From contig OZ020309.1 of NCBI GenBank assembly GCA_963971305.1, positions 15,927,001 to 15,991,000 of the forward strand: a stretch of DNA of 64,000 nt, written 5' to 3'. The notes under the pieces are model-generated. The model searched no databases and was not told the origin of the DNA. It worked only from the letters and a program-made list of their open reading frames with translations. This DNA is from Arcuatula senhousia. Its lineage: Eukaryota > Mollusca > Bivalvia > Mytilida > Mytilidae. Made by a program: the position numbers and the translations under genes. Below are positions 53,063-64,000 of the stretch, one piece after another. Within the stretch, counting starts at the first letter, position 1; every line of letters begins with the position of its first letter.

Positions 53063-55506
53063 TTATTATTATATTTTTATATGTTTTTTTTTTCAAGAAA
53101 AGTAACATCTTCGAATTAGTCAATCCATCTCTATTTTAAAAAGACAAAACATTCAATTTAGGTGTAAGAGTATCAAAAAGACTCTTATCCTTGTACATTT
53201 CTGTTTTTTTCTTTGGCTTTCTTTTGATTTCTACTTTCATCGTTGTGATCATCAACCTTGTATAAGTAAGCTCTCAAGATATGTCTAACCTCCTCTGCTG
53301 CGTAGGCTATTACTGTATACTCCAATGAACAAAGGCCCCAATTTTCTATATTTTTGAATTGAAAATAAAGTGGATAATATGGCTGCGTAGGTTATTCTTT
53401 TGATGCAGAAAACGATGACATGGTAATTTCCTTTATTGTTATTGATAATTGTATATTTTATAAAAAATAGCATAATTTTAAAAAAAGAAGATTAAATACG
53501 TGTATAATTATAGAATGACATCAAGTAGAAATTGACCTCGTAATATACAATGTTGTGGTGTACAAAGCACGTAAGGATGATAATATTTTTGGTCAGGAAA
53601 ACTGACATTTTTCACTAAGATTTCTGTATCTGTCTTCAGTCTTCTTAAAAGAGAAAGACAGATCAGAATATCCAAATGGAAAAGGTCATTAAATCATGTT
53701 CGGGCATCACTGAAGACACATTAGTTAAAATTATGTTAAGATTAAACAAATATCAATGACGAAAAGACATCCAGAGAGTAATAGAAATCTCAATTAAAAA
53801 AAACTTAGGACACCAAAAAACAACATAATGAAGACAAAAAAAAAGTATAAAGAAACCTTAAGGATTGTGTATTTAATTGTTGGCGTTTTAATATTGATAA
53901 CCCCATCAGCAAGTCAATGCAAGAAAAAACCCTCAAAACTTGGGTATCTATATAGGCAATAGTATTACCACAATGACCGACTGCCTTCCTGGTTGGTTCA
54001 AAGAGCATGATGTTATTAAACCAACGCATTTTCATTTCCCACTGCTAGTACCAAACAAACTCCCACTATATGACGTTTATTTGTATGAATTCTTGATATA
54101 TCAAAAGAAACTATTATTACTTTCCAATGAATCAATGATCGGATGTGATAAACTATCAATAAATGACATTGAGACTATTGTGCAAAATACTTTTTTCTCT
54201 GTGGCGTAAATACCATGTATATAAAGTGTCATGTCATTGCGAGAAATCCATATATCAACTTTGCTACACAATAAGGACGTAGCACTAATAATATGTCTTC
54301 ACATGCCTTGATATTTCAGGAATAGATATATGCCATCGTATCTTTATAATTACTTAGTATCTGCCAGTGTCTCCACCTCTTGTCATTTACAAACTAATAC
54401 TAGTATTCCTTGCTATGTGTTTTTCCCGTCTTCCGAAAGTACATTGTGAGACGTAATATGCGGTGACAAATCCACAGGTGAGGGGGTCATACACCCCACT
54501 GAAACTGGGGATGATATTCGTTTTGTATAGGTTAGCAAGTTTTGGTCAGGCTACCTTAAATTATCTTCTTTTGGTAATAACGTTTCGTCTGATATAAACC
54601 CTAGATCCGCACCTGCCTTGTAATTGGTTAAGTCAATGTCCTGTTTGCCTCCAGAAAAGATTACAACGTAAGACACCTGTAAATTGATATGTCTGTTTTT
54701 TAATAATCAGTTAGATAACAAGATATATCCCCATATACTCTGGTAAATTCATTTACTGTTATTAGAATATATAATATTCAAATTGAAAACAATTATTTCA
54801 AGCTTCAAACACATTTAACCGAAACATTATAAGAACTTAAACGAGCTTTAAAAGTGAGTTTTATATAAGTCGATTAGTTTTCGTCCTTTGTCATAATTTT
54901 TGATGCTATTACCTATAACCGTGAACAGGAAGTACATAACTATTCCTTTTGATTCCAATGTTTTACGTGGTATTCTTATTTTTAAAGCGAACAATAAACA
55001 TACACCGTTCTAAAAATTGTAAAGGAGTTCAATCTTTTGAACAATTGAAAGTACGTAATAAAGTCCTAAGCATAACAAGAAATAATAAAATATGGAATTG
55101 TTCTCTTGATAACGCAAATTCCAGATTTATTTTCTTTAGATGATACAAAGAACTGGATGAACTGCTTATCACGATAGAAAATGCTTCATCTTCTTTGAAA
55201 AGTAATGCATGCTATAAAAGATATTCCATGTAACCTGCAACATTCCATGGTAAGCATATACCAAATAGAGTTGACAGCTTTGAAAATGGGTTGAATCGGT
55301 TGCATTATTTGTTCCCTGGCTTATAGCAAGAGTATCTAACTGTTAAATATAATAGATAATACGTCCACAGTTTTTTGCGGCCGTATCAAACATTAGTTTT
55401 GACAAATATTCAAGGCTAAGGACAACATTCGCTGCTTGTATTACTTCCTTAAATTACTGACACAACAAATACCTTTGTTTGAAATAAAGGTACATGTAAA
55501 AACAAA
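53063..55506. other. No gene recognised
   Basis: AT-rich. The 89-codon frame at 53940-54209 begins without an ATG and has no splice context or recognisable motif. Confidence 0.4.
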
Positions 55507-55690
55507 AAAATACCGAACTTTGAGGATCAATCTCAATGTCAAAGAGAAAAGACAAAACATGGAAGACACACCGGAATAGTTGTAGATCGCAATGGTCCTG
55601 ACTTTGTACAGGCATTTCAAATGAAATGGTGGGTTAAACAAGGTTTTATGGCGCGCCAAACCCCCCTCCTTCATTGCGATCTTATGACCG
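55507..55690 (-). repeat. GGCGCGCCA dispersed repeat, minus strand
   Basis: Reverse-strand partner of 22180-22365 with the same block order. Confidence 0.75.
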
Positions 55691-57741
55691 GTAAAAAGTA
55701 AACTATAATATGCATAAAAAATTGTACTTTACTAGTGAAATAAGTATAACAAAAATGTTTTTAATCATTTCACGAATTAAACTAAGTAATGTAATCTAAT
55801 AATTCTCTTTCTTAATTCAGAATTTAGAAAATAACAAAACATCCATTAATTGTCCAATAATTTTGGCAGTCAAACATGTTTAACATGACACCTACGAACA
55901 AACAATTATTTTAACAGCCATTACAAAGTTTCAAAAATACTTCTTGTTAGATTATCATAGCAATAAATTCTAACGCATAAATTTCCAAGAACTAAACTCT
56001 CAAAAGAGCATATTCAACATTTCTTAATAGATTAATGCTTCTAGTGCACTTCCGCTTGAAGCAAATAAACGAACGCACCTTCGATATCGTAATTTCCGGG
56101 CTTATGTAATCAGTAATCTACAATGTTTACACAGCGGATTTTAAGTTTTTCCAAGAGCTATGGCGTTTTAAGTGCAAACAAGGCAAATGTCTTAAAACCA
56201 CGATAAAAGAACAAAGTGTTCATAAAAATCAAATAAGCAGAAGATGGAATGCATTTTCATGATGCAAACGGATACAACTAACTTAATTTGGTTAAAAATG
56301 GATGAGTTGTATTATATTAGATTGCGTAATAATACAATACTAAGTACAGAAGTCTGGTTGTCTAGTAGTAGACCATATATATTAATTTGCAGATATTTTT
56401 GGTAACCTGCCATTAACGAGTACTTGGCAGCACAGTGTTTTGCCTACCCTTCGGGTCACCTTAGATCAATTTCGTTTTAAGGTAGCGGCCTGGGTTGCTG
56501 GTTGTAGTTTTTCTTTGTTGTGTTGTTGTTTTCGATGTCTATTGAGTTTGATTTCGTATAATTAGTACTAGTTGGCTATGGGATTCATTTGCCAAATTTC
56601 ATTTCTATGCTCAGTAGAATCAAACTCATTTGAAATGATTTGGAATGTTTTAGAAGACAACATAATCGTTGTATAGTAGTGAAGTATTGTCAAGCTGAAA
56701 TTAAACGAAAGACATTGTAACTAAGGACAAAAAAGACTTCATCAGAATCAGTTCATCTCATAATACTTCTGTATATTTTTCTGTCTACAGACAACATAAA
56801 AAATGCAAATCCTAATTCGAAACTTCTTGTTCTTTTGCAAACATATTGAATACTAACTAATCCTTGTCTAGATGATGTAAAAGATGCATCAGTGAAGTGG
56901 TCATAGATTATTAGGCTAATAATTCGCTATTCTTTTCATATTGATATTTGCTAATATTACGCAACAATTCTGCAATGATAGTTTTCTACCAGATCCTTCA
57001 ATTGTTATGTCAGAGGGCTCAAGGCGCCATTAAATCTGATTCAAACTATCATCTCTTATTGGAATTGATGTACCAAGTCAGGACAATCGATCCTGTCAAT
57101 ATTATCACATAAGGTAATAAACCACTCACTATTTTGACATATTCGTTTGGGTGTTTAAACATTCGGTATACAAAATAGTACTATTATTATGAACAAGTTG
57201 TAAAGATTTGCTAGATACATATGTATACATGTACAAAGATGGAACAATTATACAAATATAAACTTCACACAGACCATGGAAAAAAATTGTTCAATATTAT
57301 TGTTATTACAAGTATGATACATGTATTGGTGTGTTAGTTTTTAACTGCTTAATCACCTATTTATATATGTATATATAATTTATAAGTTACGTGCTCAAGA
57401 ATGTTGGCAACCGCCTAAAGCTCAAGATTCCATTGTCAATTAATCTGACAATCATACGAAACCCATGTGTTTTAAAAGGAGGTGTACAACTTCAACAACA
57501 GCCTTCTTGAACAGTTTTCCTACCGTAACTACACTTTTTGTTGATTAGATTTGCTCTATATATGCTGTTGAGGTCAATACAGTCTTATTTATAACGATAA
57601 TTTCGATTGGTTAATAATGCAGTTTTACTTCTCGATGAAACTCACTAGCACGTACCACCTTAACAAAGACTTGTGCGGAGTAATTAAAAAAAGATAAACC
57701 TGCCTTTCATTTGGCATTTTCTGTGCAAACATTTAATATAT
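55691..57741. other. No gene recognised
   Basis: AT-rich DNA. A short AAGTCAGGAC block near 57075 recalls the GGCGCGCCA repeat but is too short to call. Confidence 0.35.
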
Positions 57742-58002
57742 TTTATCGGTAATTAGTACATTTTTCCTTTGATGTGTACTGGCTGATAAAGTCTGTCTCA
57801 CGAACAGGCGTGTATCACCGAAATTATCGGGTCAGTACGTTACGTCACAATTAATTACCGATAAAGAGAATATATGACTTTTTGATTTTGAGATCGACTT
57901 TATCACTTGTTTTTTGGTTCACCCTTCGGGTTCACCAAAACAAGTGATAAAATCGATCTCAAAATAAAAAAGTCCTATATTCTATATTTATCGGAAGGTA
58001 AT
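57742..58002. mobile_element. Foldback MITE with a ~70-bp-arm hairpin
   Basis: From 57853 to 58002 the sequence folds on itself: ATTACCGATAAAG with TTTATCGGAAGGTAAT, TTTTGAGATCGACTTTATCA with TGATAAAATCGATCTCAAAA, and a GGTTCACCCTTCGGGTTCACC centre. An additional TTTATCGGTAATTA at 57743 forms a further inverted pair with 57852-57865. Confidence 0.8.
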
Positions 58003-58044
58003 CATATACATGTACATTGAATGCAATATTTTTGAGCTTTATTG

Positions 58045-58130
58045 GTGTGTAAAAGCGTGGACCTCTTGCATATTTTCAACATGAAGCGCACGTTTCATTA
58101 AAATGTGCTTAGGTCCACGCTTTTACACAC
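58045..58130. mobile_element. Short inverted-repeat element with perfect 20-bp arms
   Basis: GTGTGTAAAAGCGTGGACCT (58045-58064) is the exact reverse complement of 58111-58130. The 46-base centre is unique here. Weaker complementarity continues outward (TACATTGAA / TTCAATGTA). Confidence 0.8.
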
Positions 58131-58177
58131 TTATATAACTTTCAATGTATAAATAACCATTGTTTTTTCAATTAATA

Positions 58178-59130
58178 GCGAGCATCGCAGATGCGAGCCC
58201 TACGGCATTGTGCATGTTTTGAGATGTGCCAGAAATATACCGACGAAAAAAACGGAACAGGTTTACTTTTACGGAGTGAAAAAAATAATAGGCACGGAGC
58301 AAGTAAAACAATCAACCCTCTGGGCTTATAAAAATACATCATAATCTGTTACGCAAAAATATAAAAATTGAAATTCAAAAACAGTAATAAAACCCTCATT
58401 CATCCACTTGTTTATTTTTACACACAGATTTTTATTTAAACACCATTCGGTCTTTTCCGCTGAAAAACGATTTATCGGAAATTACCGAGCTAGCTTTTGG
58501 CAACATCGTCCCATTGACTAGTCATACCAAATGCATGATACTGACCAAGCTTTGTTCTAAGTAAGATAAAATAAGATAAAGAAATACATAAATTTACTGA
58601 ATAAAACCTACTCATAATAATAAATAAAAGGTTCTTACCTGAAAATGAAAGAAGAGTCCCATCCTGTGGGGTATCACTCACTTTCCCGCATGATATTTTT
58701 ACTTTACCGTTGTTTGTTTTTTTTTCCGCCAGGTTTCTTAATGTACCTTCTGTTACCAACGCTTCAAATAAAACACTGATACTCAGAAAATCTCACAAAA
58801 CCTGACAGAATCTGAATGTTGTTGTGGTTTGCTGAAGAAGCGCGAAATGCTCTGACAAAGGAAATGACGTCACGTAATCCATAAAATGGATAATTTCGTC
58901 CCCGCTTAATGTCGTCCCAGAATGTTACAGGATTTATTATTTGCACAAATAATTGAATTTTTAATAAGTAGTTATTGAACTTTCTCAAGTGCATATGATT
59001 TGGGTTGAGTGGGGTCAGACTTTGCTACTATTTAATTCCTTTTTTAAAAGTTCCCTCTTTACGTTAAACTTACCCGGTCGAGCACATGGATTTATTTTTA
59101 AAAGGTATATATAGATTTTCGATGCTCGCT
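58178..59130. repeat. Segment bounded by inverted AGCGAGCATCG motifs
   Basis: AGCGAGCATCG at 58178-58188 and CGATGCTCGCT at 59120-59130. An 11-bp match could be chance, but a related GAGCTATGCTCGCT motif also lies beside the 18.9 kb promoter. The segment contains the promoter-like block described separately. Confidence 0.3.
58643..58872 (-). promoter_or_regulatory. CRE-containing promoter and possible first exon, minus strand
   Basis: On the minus strand a CRE (TGACGTCA, 58865-58872) within ACGTGACGTCATTTCC is followed by ~220 bp ending in TCATTTTCAG|GTAAGA, an excellent 5' splice site (donor GT at 58642/58641). An open frame (GTLRNLAEKKTNNG...DGTLLSFS) covers the second half but has no ATG. 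The only ATG near the donor gives MGLFFHFQ. A pyrimidine-rich acceptor ending CTTACTTAG lies ~75 bp further (AG at about 58558-58559). This may be a 5' UTR exon. The coding assignment is not settled. Confidence 0.35.
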
Positions 59131-59165
59131 AAAAAGGCAGGGCCTTAATCATATTAATGCATGGT

Positions 59166-59261
59166 AAGCACATCGTTAATTCAATCATGACAGCGCATCT
59201 ATCAGTACATAATACTAAACCCTATTAGATATGCTGTCATGATTGAATTGACGATTTGCTT
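59166..59261. mobile_element. Short hairpin element with 36-bp arms
   Basis: AAGCACATCGTTAATTCAAT-CATGACAGCGCATCTA (59166-59201) pairs with 59226-59261 with about four mismatches around a 24-base loop. It could be a MITE or a MITE-derived small-RNA precursor. Confidence 0.7.
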
Positions 59262-59494
59262 AACATTCATTATTAATTAACAAACCAATGTTTAGTACAA
59301 AAATTTCTTTACCAGTAATTTTCGAAGTTTCAGATCATGTGTTATTTCTTTATTTTGCATAATATATTGCTGAAGAGGTATAACTTCTTGTATTATATTT
59401 TTACTTTGTTTGAATTGTTTTAAAATACAATTCAATTGTAAGTTGTGCCGGAACAGAATGCAAACGTACTGGTAACATAGAAACGTCTTTTTCC

Positions 59495-59545
59495 TTTTAG
59501 ACCTTTGACATTCGGATGCCCAATTGATACCTCTGCTTTTATCAA
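59495..59545 (+). mobile_element. Penelope-like 3' end fragment
   Basis: CCTTTGACATTCGGATGCCC and AATTGATACCTCTGC match the last ~45 bp of the family tail. Confidence 0.5.
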
Positions 59546-61057
59546 GCCCGGGTTATCAAGGTAGGTGTCAACAAAACGTGTGACTCCTGTGTGTGCTTAC
59601 TTCGAAGAGTACATTCAATGTATTAATTCCTTAGAAATGAGTTTCTGTTCGAAAACTACACTTCTAAAGCCATTAAAACTATACTTCTAGGCATCTGACG
59701 TAAGATTTTTTTACGATGTCGTTGAAACTGGGACCAAAATGATTTACAAATGCATAAAGATACAGTAAAATATGCCCATGTGAGTAATTTGATAGACAAA
59801 TAAATTTTCTGATATGAACAAATAAGATATTAAAAGCGCTTTAAACAACTCGTAAAAAGAAAAAAAACTAAAGTTCATACATAGAATGAAACATGCATAT
59901 AATTTTCCACAAAAACAACCTTATAAATTAATATGTCCTTTTATTTGTAAGAATATGTGCTTTAACCTGGAGTTTCTTGTTTATTTGAAGAATAATTATT
60001 ATTTTGTTGTTAAAGCCATGCATCGTACATTAAGATATTTTTAAAATCATTTAAAAGACATTAAGATGTATATTTTCTGCGAACAAACTCGAAATGATAG
60101 CATTTGTCCCAGTCCTTAATGAGAATTAATCTTTGGAAAATCAAAAAAAGAAAGAAATATTGAAATGGTAAATAGGTATAATTCATTATCAAGTTAATAG
60201 AATGCCACGTACAGCCAATGATTGAAGACGGATTAATATTTACCATATCAGGTCTTTTTAAAAAAACTTAACACTGTTAAACAAATGCAAAAATTCTCTT
60301 TGATTTCTTTTGACATTTTCTGTAATATATTCCTCAACATGTGAAATCTTCTGATTTCTTTATTCAGAAAATGTTTGATCAATCTTGGTTTAATCAGTAA
60401 GAGCATAAATCACGCCCGTAAAACGGATTTCTTTTATCCACAATTCCGTTTTATACCATTTTATTTGATGGCCATCTCATTAACATTTATGGTGAAATAT
60501 AAGAAGTTCGTGTTTAGTAAACGCCTTCAAACTGTATATTTTATAGTATATAACCTGACACCTCCGTACTTATTCCACAAAAAGGTGAAACATATCAAAT
60601 ATCAATTGGCGGGACTCTATATTTATTGTTCCACGTGTCTTTGTCGAAAAGTTCCTTTATTTTATCATGCATTGTAAACATGCGATATGTTTATTCATAT
60701 ATGAGTTTTCTTATAACATATCCTAATTGAGTCATGATTATTAGATAAACTCTAAATAATCCTCATCTGTTTTTGTCTACCCGTTGTTTACGACAGCATC
60801 TTTTCTTCTATTCTCAAGTTTCTATGTCAAGAACTTCCATGCACTTGAAGTGAAATTACAAGATTACTGTAATTTTAGTCTTCGACGTTACATGTATTAA
60901 GTGTTTGCTTTACTTCCAATCAGAGCGATTTCAGCTATATAATGGAGGTGAATATGCAATGGTGATAACGTTAGAAATGCAAATAGGACATGAAGCCAAT
61001 TGGGAAGATCAGGCAAATTTCAAATGAAATTACGGGCATTCTATGGTTTCATTATTA
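59546..61057. other. No gene recognised
   Basis: The 100-codon frame at 60375-60677 lacks an ATG start, motifs and splice context. Otherwise the stretch is AT-rich and featureless. Confidence 0.35.
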
Positions 61058-61250
61058 TTCGTGGGGTTTCAATTTTCGTGGTTTTTGTGGGTGGCATTGG
61101 CCCTGGAAATTCGATCCCAAACGAAAAGGAAATTTTACATTGATCTGTATGCTTCAGATTAAAGAACAACGAATTTAAGACTCCACGAACTGATTCATTT
61201 CATCATACCACGAAAATAAATATATCCATTTTTGTGAATAATATGATATT
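61058..61250. repeat. MITE-like repeat with TTCGTGG ends
   Basis: TTCGTGGGGTTTCAATTTTC and GTGGTTTTTGTGGG at the left are loosely inverted at the right as CCACGAAAATAAATAT and TTTTTGTGAATAAT. Internal AATTCGATCCCAAACGAAAA and AACGAATTTAAGACTCCACG resemble common molluscan MITEs. The class is an inference. Confidence 0.45.
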
Positions 61251-61604
61251 TTTCTTTCACGGTGTTACATTATGGTTGACACTCGGAGTTTTAGTCTTCT
61301 AGCCCAGCGACAACAGCATGCAAGTTGACAGGGATGCCATAAACAAACATAGATAATCGAGGCATGTTTAGCAGATTTTAGTTGGCTTATCCCTTTACCA
61401 CCCAAGACTCATAAAGGGCTCTTTGCAATGGAAGTTCTTCTTGATGTTTTCCCTAAAATAAAGAGTCGTTGATAACTGCAACAGGTTAATGAATGTTTCA
61501 CATGATCTTCGCCTGATTTAACTTTCGTCACAACATAAGTTGGCTTTGTTGATTTTGGTTCGGTTGATTGTGTGTGTATTTTTTTTATTTTGTTTCTTCA
61601 TGCT

Positions 61605-61690
61605 TTTCTCGTTGTTGATTACTGGTTTTGTCGTTGACTTTACATACTTTTGACACTCGAATGCTCCAATGAGCCTCTTTCCCTTATTCA
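61605..61690 (+). mobile_element. Penelope-like 3' end fragment
   Basis: ACTGGTTTTGTCGTTGACTT, CTTTTGACACTCGAATGC and CCAATGAGCCTCTTTC parallel the tail at 6640-6690. Confidence 0.45.
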
Positions 61691-64000
61691 ATAGGCATTT
61701 CGTAAAATTTATGTTCGTATTTGTTATGTTTTGTCAAGAATGAGGACTAATATAGGTTTGACACTCACTAAGATTACATCAACTGCAATTTGCAAATCAT
61801 TGGCCATTGTCCAATTCTTCTGCATGTCTAATCTCAAATGTGGATGTGTTTTAACTATATTATTCCTTTCTTTCTGAACGTATATGTGTATATCATGTGT
61901 CAGTAAGGTTCAATTCTTATAGACATGGTTTACTGGCATATTGATAAAGGAATTGTGTGCAATTAAGTTTGCCACTGACCTGGCAATGGTTGACAGTTTC
62001 ACAAGATATTTACATTTTTTTATAACTTAGGAAAAAACCTAATTAAAGTGCTTTAATAGTCTAATAAAATGAGCACGTGAAAAAATATATCAAAGAAAAT
62101 TGTATAATTTATGTACACGAGCTTTGATCCTTAATGCCTGGAAAATATTCTATTTCAATTTTGTTCCTGTTAAATTTAATATCAATGCGACAATAAACCA
62201 ACAACTTCCTTCAAGCTCCAGACATTCTTTGGTTATAACAAATGAATGACATTTGCTTATTATTACCTTATATAAAATGCAACAGACTAATGAACATCCT
62301 GATATGTTTTGTTTTAAAAATACGATTACATAATCCCCAGAGATGATTTGGTGCGTTTGTTTGTATGACATAGTAGAACAGGTCCCTTTATTATGAAAAC
62401 ATGAAGAACAGTGGAGTCTCACCCACGATATGTCTGTCTGCTTGTCTTAAAATTTCCTGGTCCATGATATAATTCTAATATATGGAATTTCCACAATGAA
62501 TTTGATGTTATTAGTTATTTTTACTGCTGTGCTGTTGTGCTGACTACAGACTAGCAACCATTTTTATGTAAAGGTTAATAAAAAATGGCACAGGTTGGCC
62601 CTTTTTGAATTTGGGGTCAATGAACTTGTGCAAAAAGTCGAAGTGAATTATAATGATTAAACGACATGGTGGCTGTACTAATTGTGTTCAAATGCTTATC
62701 ATGAAAGCTTAATGTTTTTCGTCTATATCATGAAGTAAATTGGTTATTTTGGTTAAAACATAATATATTAATTTTAATACCAGAAAGCTTTTTTTTTTCT
62801 AAACAAATTGTTAATTTGGTTTTAAAGATCATATTAATTATACCCGACCCTTTAACCGTATATGATTTTTAGTACATGTACATGATAAATTACCTAATTT
62901 GTATTTACATTAATGTCCTAAGGTCAAATGGTCATACATGTTCTCTTATGCAATTTCTATTTACCTCTTGACCTTTTAAACTTTACAAGCTAGTATAAAA
63001 AGATTGTAAATACACACTTACGGGGACTAGGTTTGGACCTCCAACTAGTTCATACACATTCTGTTTGGATCTCCAACTCTACATATCACTTTTGTTATTT
63101 GGTTTTGTTTTATATTTGAACGTTATATATATATATTTTGAAATTTGGATTGACCAGTTACGCATTAAAATTTTGACACTTTTAGCTGTTTTGATACGAC
63201 GTTGATATATCTGTACAATCAGCTAGTTCCCACACATAAGCCATTGGGTAGATTATCAGACACTGCGTAGTTTCCCGTCACAGTGAAAAGTCCCCTGTCT
63301 GCATAATCGTGGCGAAGCAGATCTCTTGTCTGATATGTATATAACATCGGCACGTATATATAATCCTTACAGTTTCGTTCTTATAAAATTTTCAAAATAT
63401 TTTGTGCTTTCTTTATGGAGCTATTTATTCTCAGAATTTTATATACGTCTGTCTCTAAGTATAATTATTCTACTCAGATAAACATGAACATTTTAAACTT
63501 GACAATAGCATAGACATTTTATCTTTTTGCCATTATGTTGTTAAATGCTTTCTAGTTCACTTCTGGTTGGTTATTTTGTATATAACCGAAGTACAGTTTG
63601 CAGTTGAAAAATAAAGGGTTTAATGATGACAGGGGTTTAATCTTAAAAGCTCAAATGACGGACAGCCGTGACATGTCTTATTGGCTTTGAATTTCCTGTT
63701 GCAGGATACAATTATTTTATAAAGAATACGTTCACTTTTTACGTAAGTTCTATCTGATGATAAACTGACTATGGGGATTTTAATGCAGTTTATCTATCAT
63801 GAAGTGACTCTTAACATGTAGAACGGTAATCGGTGAAGTTAAACACCACAATGAGTCCAAATGGCCGTAAAAAGTCTTGTAATAATCATGTAGATTATAC
63901 AACATTGTCGTATACTTATTGAGTAGTAATAACTAAACAGACATAATTGCTTTATATATACAATTATTGTATTCGTGTAAAAATTGGAAACAAAATGTGG
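61691..64000. other. No gene recognised
   Basis: AT-rich DNA to the window end. No exon, RNA gene or clear repeat can be supported. Confidence 0.4.

Noticed and set aside
53940..54209. 89-codon frame
   Set aside because: Starts at TTG, shows no motif, no splice signals and no promoter.
60375..60677. 100-codon frame with hydrophobic stretches
   Set aside because: Non-ATG start and AT-driven composition rich in Phe, Tyr, Leu and Lys; no supporting context.

Overview
The window reads as animal nuclear DNA from a bivalve mollusc, most likely a Mytilus-type marine mussel. This is inferred from low GC, very few long open frames, spliced first exons with AG|GTNNGT donors, a LINE whose ORF1 carries an SGNH-hydrolase-like domain, Penelope-like reverse transcriptase relics, type I hammerhead ribozymes, and several families of hairpin-headed elements with ~150 bp internal tandem arrays. 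No database search was possible, so the species call is an inference. Almost all recognisable content is repeats nested in one another. There are no bacterial genes, operons, rRNA or CRISPR arrays.

Layout. 0.2-6.7 kb: three decayed copies of one Penelope-like reverse transcriptase (YIDD-box) element, a SINE-like element split by a 306 bp inverted-repeat insertion, and a chimeric repeat. 6.7-12.6 kb (minus strand): an apparently intact two-ORF LINE (endonuclease/RT of 1173 codons, coiled-coil/SGNH ORF1 of up to 458 codons). 13.0-14.8 kb: a hairpin-headed element with seven ~153 bp tandem units, split by a 486 bp SINE-like insertion flanked by a 14 bp target duplication. 15.1-16.7 kb: hairpin-rich MITE-like DNA. 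18.9-19.2 kb: the best host-type promoter and first exon (paired CRE palindromes, then an ATG exon ending at a splice donor). 19.3-28.1 kb: more hairpin-headed elements, MITEs, a LINE 3' tail inside an inverted-repeat element, a hammerhead relic and a ~147 bp tandem array. 30.1-30.35 kb: a second promoter and first exon, encoding a signal peptide. 33-43 kb: diverged segmental duplications and hairpin-headed repeats with nuclear-receptor DR1-like motifs. 45.9-53 kb: Penelope tails, two hammerhead ribozymes, a tRNA-headed SINE and a Helitron-like non-autonomous element. 55-62 kb: foldback MITEs, a possible third promoter/exon on the minus strand, and scattered repeat fragments. 62-64 kb: nothing recognised.

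How the parts relate. The LINE is the only element with coding capacity left. The Penelope relics and the hammerheads may belong to one mobile system, because type I hammerheads are known in Penelope-like elements and retrozymes. The hairpin-headed families (AGCTCACCTGG, ATGCCCC, ATGTCTCCC and GGTCTTT heads) share one architecture and are probably non-autonomous, Helitron/Helentron-like elements. Host genes appear only as first exons, so most of the window is probably intronic or intergenic.
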